A stretch of 41,455 bases of DNA from Candidatus Benthortus lauensis (GTDB lineage: Archaea; Thermoproteota; Nitrososphaeria_A; Caldarchaeales; Wolframiiraptoraceae): NCBI GenBank assembly GCA_021650775.1, contig JAHSRM010000019.1, forward strand, positions 1-41,455, given 5' to 3'. The notes under the pieces are model-generated. The model was not told where the DNA came from. It worked only from the letters and a program-made list of their open reading frames with translations, and searched no databases. Below, in pieces: positions 8,738 through 17,969 of the stretch (the stretch's first letter is position 1; every line of letters begins with the position of its first letter). A program made the position numbers and the translations under genes.

Positions 8738-9826
8738 GAATCTCAAAGAGAGAGTTGAAAGCCAAGCTGAGTAACGTGGAGTGAACCCTATTTCCCGAAA
8801 CTCTATTGAATCTCAAAGAGAGAGTTGAAAGACTTGGATTATTCTCACGCACATGAACTTGAATACGCCTAAGAGAATCTCAAAGAGAGAGTTGAAAGTC
8901 GCAGGAATATTGATAACTCCTTTAATCGCCGAAACCGTTGAATGAATCTCAAAGAGAGAGTTGAAAGATGCTTATTATTTCCGCGAGCCACTTGTTTTCT
9001 GGTGGGAGAATCTCAAAGAGAGAGTTGAAAGGAAACTTTATCCGCTACTTGAACCTCGTTTACGGGGAGCCATGAATCTCAAAGAGAGAGTTGAAAGTCC
9101 ATAGTTTTTCGTAGAGGCCTACTCCTGCTGCTGCTACTGAATCTCAAAGAGAGAGTTGAAAGTCACCAACCAGCTTAACATAATTATACAGCGTCTTAGG
9201 CTTGAGAATCTCAAAGAGAGAGTTGAAAGATGTCTACCTTTATTGGGAGCTTCCACGTCCCGTGCTGAATCTCAAAGAGAGAGTTGAAAGTTATCCTCGA
9301 TTAAAAGATTGGCTCCGAGAATCCGTACGCCTGAATCTCAAAGAGAGAGTTGAAAGTCATTCAAGGCGGAGCGATAGATTTTCACATATAGGTCTTGAAT
9401 CTCAAAGAGAGAGTTGAAAGTTTACTGAAATATTCCACTCTAACAAAAGTGGAAATTGCCAGACACTTACGAATCTCAAAGAGAGAGTTGAAAGACGAAT
9501 CCGGCGTATGGGGCCTTGGCCTCGGCCACTATCTTGAATCTCAAAGAGAGAGTTGAAAGAGTAAACAGTGTCAACCCGAATCCTCGTCACCGTCAAGGTC
9601 CGAATCTCAAAGAGAGAGTTGAAAGCAGTATATCCACGAGTTCCCTCCATGATGATATGAATGACTGAATCTCAAAGAGAGAGTTGAAAGTTATCTCTAC
9701 ATCGACGCTGTATGTCTTGGTTGGGCTGAGAGCGAATCTCAAAGAGAGAGTTGAAAGCAAACCAAAAAAATTATGGGAAGTTATGGAGGCCACCTCCTGA
9801 ATCTCAAAGAGAGAGAGAGTTGAAAG
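8738..9826 (+). CRISPR. CRISPR array: 17 repeats of GAATCTCAAAGAGAGAGTTGAAAG, 16 spacers of 37-50 bp
   Basis: Repeats start at 8738, 8808, 8875, 8944, 9008, 9074, 9139, 9206, 9267, 9333, 9397, 9471, 9536, 9602, 9667, 9734 (all identical 24-mers) and 9799 (28-bp variant). Confidence 0.99.
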
Positions 9827-9863
9827 ATATCCTTATTAGGGATGAGATATATGTTTCTTAGAT

Positions 9864-10739
9864 ATGGAGATATATCCATTGGTTATAAAGGCTGTAACAC
9901 CTATACATGTGGGTGCTGGCGAGGCTGTAGCGGAAGTTGACCAGCCCATCATAAGGGATTCTCTAGGAATACCCTTTATACAGGCTTCAGGTTTAAAAGG
10001 CGCTATTAAGGCTGTGTTACCAGATAATTTAAAGAAATTGCTGGGATCTGATCCTGAGAACCCGGTTAAGGAGCCATCTAAAGTTAAAATATATGATGCA
10101 TATCCAATACTAGTCCCAGCTAGGAGCTTGAGAGGTTTATACTGCTATGTCTCTTCACCCCACCTCTTAAAATGGTTTCTAAATCTAAGGAGCTTCTTAT
10201 CAATCAGTAATAAGGATGGCTATGATTTTAGTGATGTCTTAAATCAAGTGGAGGAAGGCTCTGCATTGTTAATACATAAGGATATGTTTGACTTAGGAAG
10301 TATAAGCGGTAATTTTGAGGGTAAAGTAATGTTTAATGAGGAGTTCTTTACAATTAAGGAGGGTAACATCGACAAATTAAGGAACTTTCTTACTGATGTG
10401 ATTGGAATGAGCGATGAGGTGGATAGGGTGGCTATCATAAGTGACGATAAGATTGTGGGGATAGTTAATAAGAGTCTTATTAGGATTACCAGGGTGAGGC
10501 TGGAAAAAGAAGCGAAGAGAGTTGAATCTGGCGGCCTATGGACAGAGGAATATATTCCTAAAGATACATACTTCCTCTCATATGTAGGATGCTATTTAGA
10601 CGATCATAATAATGTGAAGGATATGCTTAACGAGTTGAATGGCAAGCTTCTTTTCGTGGGTGGTTTGGAGACTATAGGTAGGGGGCTAGTCCATCTTAAG
10701 ATTTTTGGTTGGGGTAGGGGTGGTAGGCATGGAGGTTAA
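9864..10739 (+). CDS. cmr4: Type III-B RAMP protein Cmr4 (backbone subunit)
   Basis: TPIHVGAGEAVAEVDQPIIRDSLGIPFIQASGLKGAIKA, IYDAYPILVPARSLRGLYCYVSSP; Asp26 lies where the catalytic Asp of Cmr4 is expected. Confidence 0.9.
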   Translation: MEIYPLVIKAVTPIHVGAGEAVAEVDQPIIRDSLGIPFIQASGLKGAIKAVLPDNLKKLLGSDPENPVKEPSKVKIYDAYPILVPARSLRGLYCYVSSPHLLKWFLNLRSFLSISNKDGYDFSDVLNQVEEGSALLIHKDMFDLGSISGNFEGKVMFNEEFFTIKEGNIDKLRNFLTDVIGMSDEVDRVAIISDDKIVGIVNKSLIRITRVRLEKEAKRVESGGLWTEEYIPKDTYFLSYVGCYLDDHNNVKDMLNELNGKLLFVGGLETIGRGLVHLKIFGWGRGGRHGG

Positions 10740-11235
10740 GGAGAAGGATATCCTTTCTGCTATTGAAAATTACGAGAGTATTATTAGCCTAATCAATGTA
10801 GGTGGGTCTGGAGGGACTTCAGATAATAGAAGGAATGCTTTTCTAAGGTCGTTGAGGACTAGGGCTAGGAGCGGGCCTGGCGATATCATGACGAATGGCT
10901 TATCTACACAGCTCCTATTCCTCCTATCCAAGTCTGGGAAGTCAGAGAGTAATGTATATGTTAAGCTTGTAGAAGCCTTAAAGGTTGGAAGTATTGAGGA
11001 GAAGATAATTGGTGATTCGCTTGGATATGCAGCCTATCTATACCTAGTTCTAAAGAGGTGTGTGGAGCTAGGCTTTATAGGTGAGACTGACCTTGGAAAG
11101 CCTATTTCGGCTATAAAGAAGCTTGTGGATAAAGAGCATATCGTGACACCTATTATTATTGGGTATTTAAATGAGATTAAGAAGCTGGCATCAGCGACTA
11201 TTGATGAGAAGGGAAACTATATCCTAAAATCATGA
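10729..11235 (+). CDS. cmr5: Small subunit Cmr5
   Basis: Small helical protein, ATG overlapping the cmr4 stop; position in the operon; RRNAFLRSLRTRARSGPGDIMTNGLSTQLLFLLSKS. ORF-track start at 10705 would be TTG. Confidence 0.75.
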   Translation: MEVKEKDILSAIENYESIISLINVGGSGGTSDNRRNAFLRSLRTRARSGPGDIMTNGLSTQLLFLLSKSGKSESNVYVKLVEALKVGSIEEKIIGDSLGYAAYLYLVLKRCVELGFIGETDLGKPISAIKKLVDKEHIVTPIIIGYLNEIKKLASATIDEKGNYILKS

Positions 11236-11250
11236 TCTAGGGGTGATTAG

Positions 11251-12573
11251 ATGGATTGGACCGATATCATAGATAAAATTGGTGGTGACATAATTGCAGA
11301 GATAGACTTTAGAGTTGACATGATGGTTTTAGGTGGATATCATGGGTATATGGCTAACCCAACAATAGATTATGTTGAGAGGCTTACAGGAAAGCAGATA
11401 AAGGCTTTATGGAGATGGTGGACCAGGACAATAGTCTCAAGGGTTTATGGAGGACGAATTAACTATTCTTTAATAGAGAAAGATAAATTATCCAAACTTG
11501 GATTGGGTGGTGGTGAAAACCAGGACCCCTCATCATACTCTATAGTAATTGAAGCTAAAGATGATTATTCCATTAAGAATGTGTTGCATAGCTCAGATCT
11601 TAGAAGGATTCCTGTGTCCCACTTGCCTAATACCATTAGGTTTATGAATAAGGTCAGACTCAAGATGGGCAACAAAATCAGGGCCGATAAAACTAGTACT
11701 AGATATGCGATAACTATTCAGGGTATAAATAGGAACGAAATGAGAGAATTGATCTTATCAGGCTTAGGGTCCGTATTAGATGAAATGAAGTTTAAATTGT
11801 ATTTATTAAGGAATGGAGGTGGAGGAGATGATGATTTCTCATTATCATCCCTATTCCTATCCCTAATCTTGGGTAGTGTGGGTTGGGCTTCTAATAGGGG
11901 ATTTGGCTCATTGACACCCATAAAAATAGATGTTAAATCTTACAATGTTTCTGAAGAGATAAAAAATATTTGTAGTTATCTCACTAATCCACCTAGAAAT
12001 GATGAATTTAAAAATAAGATATATGATCTTATAGAAAAGAATATTGAATACGTTTCTCGTATTCTAAATAAGCCTGTAGCTGCTATCCGGAATATTCCAA
12101 AGGTACCTACGATAGGTAGGAGAAATGAGAACTTTTTTAGGTTGGATATTTACAATGGATTTAGCGATGCGTGGTCTACTCTGGAGAAAATAGGTGAATG
12201 TTGTTTAAAAGCTACATGGAAGAAGTTGAATGGGAAAGGTATTAGGTATCCTGGTGGAAGATGGCATACATGGATACTTGGGTTACCTAGAAAAGCTAGT
12301 ATAGGAGGAAATGTGACTGGATACATAGGTGTAGATAGAAGACAATCTAGCATATTAATGAAGATGCTCAGATATAATAACAAAATATCTGTCTTAGTAG
12401 TGGGTATTCTCTCTGAAGATTGGAATATAGGTGAGATAAAACACTGTAGCGTTAGCAGGAGACGGGGCAGACGATGCATCCCCATCTCTAATATTAGTGG
12501 TGGAAGTAATTTGACGCAAGTATTTAACGAGGCTTGGAAAAAGATTGGTAAATGCTTTAGGGTTGGGAGTTGA
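11251..12573 (+). CDS. cmr1: RAMP protein Cmr1
   Basis: 440 aa; GGYHGYMANPTIDYVERLTGKQIKALWRWWTRTIVSRVYGG, SVGWASNRGFGSLTPI (glycine-rich loop). Confidence 0.82.
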   Translation: MDWTDIIDKIGGDIIAEIDFRVDMMVLGGYHGYMANPTIDYVERLTGKQIKALWRWWTRTIVSRVYGGRINYSLIEKDKLSKLGLGGGENQDPSSYSIVIEAKDDYSIKNVLHSSDLRRIPVSHLPNTIRFMNKVRLKMGNKIRADKTSTRYAITIQGINRNEMRELILSGLGSVLDEMKFKLYLLRNGGGGDDDFSLSSLFLSLILGSVGWASNRGFGSLTPIKIDVKSYNVSEEIKNICSYLTNPPRNDEFKNKIYDLIEKNIEYVSRILNKPVAAIRNIPKVPTIGRRNENFFRLDIYNGFSDAWSTLEKIGECCLKATWKKLNGKGIRYPGGRWHTWILGLPRKASIGGNVTGYIGVDRRQSSILMKMLRYNNKISVLVVGILSEDWNIGEIKHCSVSRRRGRRCIPISNISGGSNLTQVFNEAWKKIGKCFRVGS

Positions 12574-12576
12574 GAT

Positions 12577-13482
12577 ATGAGTCAGGATATGGAGAATCTA
12601 AAGAGATTGATTAAGCGTTTCATTAGTAGGTGGGCAAGAGATGATAGTATAAATGTTTCATCGTTTATGGTGTCTTTACCGAGTCTATTGAAGGATGAAG
12701 CCGGAAATGATGTGATTGAAGAAATATTTAAGTATATGACTTATCATGATAAAGCTGATGAGTTTAGGTCTTATCTTAAAAGAATGTTTATTGACATGTT
12801 TATGAATAGGTCTAGCATGTGGGTTAAGCCTATAGATCTATATAATATATCTTCCTCTCTCCTAGGTAATTGGAAGATTTATGATATTGAAATTGAGTCT
12901 CTAGAGAAGGTTACTGTCCATTCTGGGTGGGGTGTGTTTAATGTTGTTTTTGAGATTGGTCTAGCCTTTGATACTATACGTAATCTTCCATATATGCCAT
13001 CGTCGACTATTAAGGGCGCTATTAGAAGCGCATATAGAAGGTTGAAGGGGAAGGACGAATTTAGAGACCTTCCTGATGAGAATATTATGTTTGGATCTAC
13101 TGGTAGAATTGGGTCTTTAGCATTTACGGATGCATATCCAATAGACGGTAAGCAGATACTCTATCCCGATATAATTACTCCGCATTATAGACCTGAGACA
13201 GAGTCAGAGTTGGATGTTTCTCCATCGCCTCTTCCACACCTTGTTATAGGTAAGGGTGTTAGATTTAAATTCCTCCTATTCATAAAGCCGGAATATGAGA
13301 AGTATCTCGATGAGATAGATGACATTGAGAATGTTGACATTGAATCTCTAAAGCCTCTTACTAAGGTTTTGCTATATGGTTTTGCAAGGGGTGTGGGTGG
13401 AAGGACATCCTATGGATATTCACGCTTCATCATAAAATCCATAAAAGCTCTAAGAGGTGGTGGAGATGGGGGTTCCGGATGA
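12577..13482 (+). CDS. cmr6: RAMP protein Cmr6
   Basis: 301 aa; VTVHSGWGVFNVVFEIGLAFDTIRNLPYMPSSTIKGAIRSAYRRL, MFGSTGRIGSLAFTDAYPI, PDIITPHY. Confidence 0.87.
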   Translation: MSQDMENLKRLIKRFISRWARDDSINVSSFMVSLPSLLKDEAGNDVIEEIFKYMTYHDKADEFRSYLKRMFIDMFMNRSSMWVKPIDLYNISSSLLGNWKIYDIEIESLEKVTVHSGWGVFNVVFEIGLAFDTIRNLPYMPSSTIKGAIRSAYRRLKGKDEFRDLPDENIMFGSTGRIGSLAFTDAYPIDGKQILYPDIITPHYRPETESELDVSPSPLPHLVIGKGVRFKFLLFIKPEYEKYLDEIDDIENVDIESLKPLTKVLLYGFARGVGGRTSYGYSRFIIKSIKALRGGGDGGSG

Positions 13483-16400
13483 GTATTACCTTGCTAAGCT
13501 TTGGGCTCTATTCCATGACCCACCCGATAAGACGATATCTATAAAGGATCATAGGGATAGAGCTAAGGAGTACTTCAAGCCATTGCTTAAATGTATTGGG
13601 ATGTCGGGGGATACAGTATTTAATGGTGGGATAAAGAGGCTAGTTGATGATGCTGATAGGTTCGCATCCTCAATCGATAGATTTATAACCCATATAGTAT
13701 TAGCTGGAGGTGACTATAGTAAGTACCCCGTTGAGTTGGGTATGCTTAAGAACATATATAATCCCAAGTATGTAGTTCGGTATGACTCCATACCCTCCCT
13801 TCTATTTGTAAAAAGGCGGGTGCATGATGCTATTAATAAGCTATGTAAATCTCTGACCTACCTAGACGAGCTTCTAGGTAAGCATGATCCAAGATACATA
13901 TATCATCTAACCTATGCGCTATATGAACCCCTCATTATAAATGAGGGTGTGCCATCACTTCCAGCCGATACAAGGGTTCCAACTCATACTGTCATGGATC
14001 ATAACTCAGCGGTTGCACAGTCTATAAATATGTTATTTGGTAGAAAGTATGGGAAGGGTAAATATTCAGGCTATCTAGTCTACATATCCATACCAGGAGT
14101 ACATAGGTACATTAGTAAGTCGAGGAAGATGGGTGACCTATGGATCTCAAGCTATCTACTATCAGCACTTGCATGGTATCTAGTCGAAGAATTAGTTATG
14201 GATCTTGGCCCCGACATACTGATACTTCCTACATCTAGGTTCAACCCATTCTACATACATACACTTTACTCCATAATCACTAAGGGTCATCCAGATGATG
14301 AGATAAGGAACATCAAGGAGATATTTAGAGAGTGTTTCAACATAAATATTGAAGTTAAGAGGGAGGATGATAGGATAGAGAGGGAGGAAATATTAATTTA
14401 TGAGCCAGGTGAACCGCCTCTACAAGCCATAATGCCCGCCAATATATCACTGATAATACCATATATTGAGGAGTATCTTGAGAGGAGGTTTGGAAAGAGA
14501 AATCCTAATAGTGATGATATCAAGAAATATTTTGAGGATAGGCTAGAGAGGTTTTGGACCGATTTATGGGACTCAGTTAGAAGTGAGGCCAAGAAAAGGG
14601 ATGATATGCTTTACATATATAAAGTGATATTGGAACGTGGGGACGATCTTCAGAAGAATTATTTTAATAGGTTTAGAGAGAGACCTCCCTTTAACCTTAG
14701 AATAGTCGTTCTTAATATCGAGGAGATGTATGAGAAGTATAGGGTGGAAGGTTTTAAGGAGTATGTTGGTGAAAAGGAGTACGATGAGAAGTATTATGAT
14801 AACCTGTTTTACGACTATCTCTTCAATAGGCTTGGGCTCCTCATGAATAAGCTGAAGCATGTTAGATTGGATGGCTATGCGAATATTGATGTTGAGAAAT
14901 ATACTGAGGAAGCTTATGAAAGGGGCTTGTCATTGACAATATCTATTGACAATAAGGAGGTGGAGGAGAGATATAAACACTGCAGTTTATGTGCGGCTCT
15001 ACCTTCAGTAGTCTGGCTCCCCAATGACTATAATAGAGATAAGATATGGAGGTTAGCAGAGGAATTCAGTATTAGGATTAACAATGAGGATGAGATGAAC
15101 AGATTTATCAGTAATCTGAATGCGTTGATCAAGCCTGGGGAGTCACTCTGCCCATACTGTCTGATCAAGCGTACACTGTCTAGATATGTAAATCCATTAA
15201 TCAAGCTTATATTCGGGATTGAGCTTAAGAAGGGATATAAGATTCCCTCACATACCGAGGTAACCACTATAGAATTTAAACTCTCACTCCTCAATTCCTT
15301 AGAAAATAGTGACAAAATGGATGTTTTCTTAGATAATTTAAAGTCAGATGTATTAGATAAGCAGGTTGAAATCTTTGGGAGGAATATATATCTGGAGACT
15401 ATCTTCAAGCTAAACAGTATATCTATTGATGTATTGAAAAATGTATTTCCGGCGCTGTCAGAAAAATATGATAAGATCTATAAGAGCTTCTATAGAAAGG
15501 TTAACTTAGATCCATTGAAAACGATTATTGAAGGTGATGGAGAGGCCGTCTTCCATGAGAGGTATATAGTTGAGAATGAGGGTAGAAGGGTTGGTATTTG
15601 GAGGGCTATTTTGGATGTTCTGAAGGATGTAGGCGTATCTGCCGAGGGAATAAAACCTATATATTTATATTATGCATGTATAAAGGTCGATGGCGATAAT
15701 GTTGGTAAGCTTCTCTCAGGTAAGGTGGATGTATTTTCGAATATTGGGATCATGGATTATGTTGAGGGATTGGCTGAAGGTGAGATAGCCGATATCATAA
15801 GGAGTATATTAAGAGGTCAGATTAAACATCATTTGGGTGATGTATTAAATTATATGATATCTAATAATCGGATAATAGTTACACCCTCATTCCATAGCTC
15901 AATCTCTAAGTCTATAATGTTGTCGGCTGCTAACGATATGAGGATTGTTAGGGATAACTATGGATTTGTTATATATGCTGGTGGTGATGATCTACTGGCT
16001 ATAACTCCCGTAAGTAGATCTTTACTAATATCCTCATTAGTTAGGAGTAGGTTTTCTGGTTATGATTCTAGGCATGTAGGTTTCCTTGAAATGGGTAATA
16101 ACTATTTCCAGCCTATGTTTGTTACTGGAGGAAGGTCTATCGCCCTTATCTACAGCCACTACCTAACACCACTAAAACCTATTATTGAGGGGGCTGAGAC
16201 AAGTCTGGAGAATTATTCTAAGAGGATGAAGCTGATGCTAAATCAGGATTGCTATAGGGGTTCTGACTCACCTGAAGAGTTACATCCTGAACTGTCTAAG
16301 GACTCGACAACGGTAATCTATAGGGCTAGGTCGGGCCAGCAGCTTCTATCCATGATACCCAATAAACTCTTTGTAGAGGACGAGAATGGCTCTAGGCTTA

Positions 16401-16765
16401 GAATCATATTGGATAAGGTCGCAGACTTTATAAGGGATGCTTATGATAGGATGGATTCTGAAAGACCTATTATATCAGCCTCTCATCTAAATAGGTTTGT
16501 GAGTGATGTCGGCAGGCTAGGTATATACCTAGATAAGTGTAAGCATGAATATCTTAGATCTATAATAACTAATGAATATTTAGGTCAGAATGGTAGAGGG
16601 GAGTTCGTTAGACATTTTGGCATCGACAGAGGTAGACTGTATCTACTTAGATTCTATAAATATGTTGTTAAGGATGCCTATGGACGAACTATATTAGATG
16701 GATACCCACTACTGGAGATCTTTAAAGTTCTTAAGATATTCAAGTCGTCTATGAGGAGTGGGTAA
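13457..16765 (+). CDS. cmr2: Cas10/Cmr2 large subunit with intact GGDD palm motif
   Basis: 1102 aa; N-terminal LAKLWALFHDPPDKT; zinc-ribbon-like CSLC...CPYC; IKVDGDNVGKLLSGK; YGFVIYAGGDDLLAITP. Start GTG 13457 or ATG 13466, overlapping cmr6. Confidence 0.93.
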   Translation: MVEMGVPDEYYLAKLWALFHDPPDKTISIKDHRDRAKEYFKPLLKCIGMSGDTVFNGGIKRLVDDADRFASSIDRFITHIVLAGGDYSKYPVELGMLKNIYNPKYVVRYDSIPSLLFVKRRVHDAINKLCKSLTYLDELLGKHDPRYIYHLTYALYEPLIINEGVPSLPADTRVPTHTVMDHNSAVAQSINMLFGRKYGKGKYSGYLVYISIPGVHRYISKSRKMGDLWISSYLLSALAWYLVEELVMDLGPDILILPTSRFNPFYIHTLYSIITKGHPDDEIRNIKEIFRECFNINIEVKREDDRIEREEILIYEPGEPPLQAIMPANISLIIPYIEEYLERRFGKRNPNSDDIKKYFEDRLERFWTDLWDSVRSEAKKRDDMLYIYKVILERGDDLQKNYFNRFRERPPFNLRIVVLNIEEMYEKYRVEGFKEYVGEKEYDEKYYDNLFYDYLFNRLGLLMNKLKHVRLDGYANIDVEKYTEEAYERGLSLTISIDNKEVEERYKHCSLCAALPSVVWLPNDYNRDKIWRLAEEFSIRINNEDEMNRFISNLNALIKPGESLCPYCLIKRTLSRYVNPLIKLIFGIELKKGYKIPSHTEVTTIEFKLSLLNSLENSDKMDVFLDNLKSDVLDKQVEIFGRNIYLETIFKLNSISIDVLKNVFPALSEKYDKIYKSFYRKVNLDPLKTIIEGDGEAVFHERYIVENEGRRVGIWRAILDVLKDVGVSAEGIKPIYLYYACIKVDGDNVGKLLSGKVDVFSNIGIMDYVEGLAEGEIADIIRSILRGQIKHHLGDVLNYMISNNRIIVTPSFHSSISKSIMLSAANDMRIVRDNYGFVIYAGGDDLLAITPVSRSLLISSLVRSRFSGYDSRHVGFLEMGNNYFQPMFVTGGRSIALIYSHYLTPLKPIIEGAETSLENYSKRMKLMLNQDCYRGSDSPEELHPELSKDSTTVIYRARSGQQLLSMIPNKLFVEDENGSRLRIILDKVADFIRDAYDRMDSERPIISASHLNRFVSDVGRLGIYLDKCKHEYLRSIITNEYLGQNGRGEFVRHFGIDRGRLYLLRFYKYVVKDAYGRTILDGYPLLEIFKVLKIFKSSMRSG

Positions 16766-16768
16766 AAG

Positions 16769-17854
16769 ATGCCTGTGATATCTTTTCTTATAGATCCTGT
16801 AGAGTCTCAAGTCTTCAGGAAACCAGGTGAGTTTAATCCCGATGCTAGATTCCTATTTGGTGTAAGCACGTCATATCCACTACCGCTACCCACTACCGTT
16901 ATAGGTTTGCTTGGTTGGGTTGTAGGCGATAAGCCATCCTCTACTGGCTGGGTTGAGGAGTTTAGAGATGTGTTTAGCGCCTTTAAGAACTTCACTTTTA
17001 GAGGATCTTATCTTTTATGTAGATATGGGAATAAATATGTACCATATGTCTGGTATTCAGATCATGAATACTATGAGGGCTTTGCACCTCTTATAAGGAG
17101 AGATAGAGACGATGTTACACTACTTATGAAGCTTAGCGGGCTCTGTAAAGAGGAAGCTCTTAGCGTTGTGGATGTAAGGAGTATTAAGTCTGTGGGTGTG
17201 CATTTGGAGAGGGGGTATACTGGTATGGATAAGGTGGGTATCGAGGGATACTTATATTTCCAGGAGTATATAGACTATAGATCCCTATTTGGAGAGATGG
17301 GTGCGGATGCTGGCTATATAGCTATGGATATGAAGTTTGAGGATGGGGATGTAAAGAGGATTGAAGAAGGGTTTGGTGATGGAATCGTTAGATATATGGG
17401 TGGTGAGACTAGAAGTGTAGTAGTAAAATATGGTGATAAGACTTTGGATCAGATATTAGCTGGTTCCGAGGAGTTTGAAGGAGAGTTTTCCAAGGGTAAT
17501 GACGTTATATTGTATCTAGCGTCGCCAGCAATAATTAGACCATCAGATGACATAATAAAAAGTCTGGATGATGCTATGAAAGTGGTTTCTGATATGTTTA
17601 AAGATTTGGACTATGTTGATAGTGTTGATATAAAGAGTAGCCATACTAATGTGTATATTGATATCATGGGTGTGGGCTATCATAAATATAGGGGTAGGAA
17701 GCCTGTCTATAGAGTCATAGGTCCAGGATCTAAGGTTCATGTTAAATTGGCTAGGGATGTGGGTCTTGAAGAGATCTACTGGAAGGGTGTAGGCTATGCA
17801 AGTGAGCTAGGGTTTGGTACACTAATACCTATAAAAATTAGGGAGAATGAGTAA
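16769..17854 (+). CDS. cmr3: RAMP protein Cmr3
   Basis: 361 aa; FLIDPVESQVFRKPGEFNPDARFLFGVSTSYPLPLPTTVIGLLGW; C-terminal GYASELGFGTLIPI. Confidence 0.86.
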   Translation: MPVISFLIDPVESQVFRKPGEFNPDARFLFGVSTSYPLPLPTTVIGLLGWVVGDKPSSTGWVEEFRDVFSAFKNFTFRGSYLLCRYGNKYVPYVWYSDHEYYEGFAPLIRRDRDDVTLLMKLSGLCKEEALSVVDVRSIKSVGVHLERGYTGMDKVGIEGYLYFQEYIDYRSLFGEMGADAGYIAMDMKFEDGDVKRIEEGFGDGIVRYMGGETRSVVVKYGDKTLDQILAGSEEFEGEFSKGNDVILYLASPAIIRPSDDIIKSLDDAMKVVSDMFKDLDYVDSVDIKSSHTNVYIDIMGVGYHKYRGRKPVYRVIGPGSKVHVKLARDVGLEEIYWKGVGYASELGFGTLIPIKIRENE

Positions 17855-17945
17855 CACTGGCCTATGAAGCTGAGATAAAAATTTTAGTGCTATTTTTCTC
17901 ACTAAATCTTCATTGTTTTGCAGCTGATAAATGTATTATGTCAAT

Positions 17946-17969
17946 GAATCTCAAAGAGGGAATTGAAAG
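17946..17969 (+). repeat. Solitary CRISPR-repeat copy (GAATCTCAAAGAGGGAATTGAAAG, 22/24 identical to array repeat)
   Basis: Direct comparison with the array consensus; differs at positions 14 and 17 only; same orientation as the array. Confidence 0.95.

Noticed and set aside
9202-9793. ORFs 9202-9417 (+), 9402-9650 (-) and 9593-9793 (-) with repeated NLKERVES / FNSLFEI peptides
   Set aside because: They are translations of CRISPR repeats and spacers, not genes.
8738-9826. Spacers targeting genes within this window
   Set aside because: No convincing match by eye between spacers and window genes; a proper search against viruses and the genome was not possible here.
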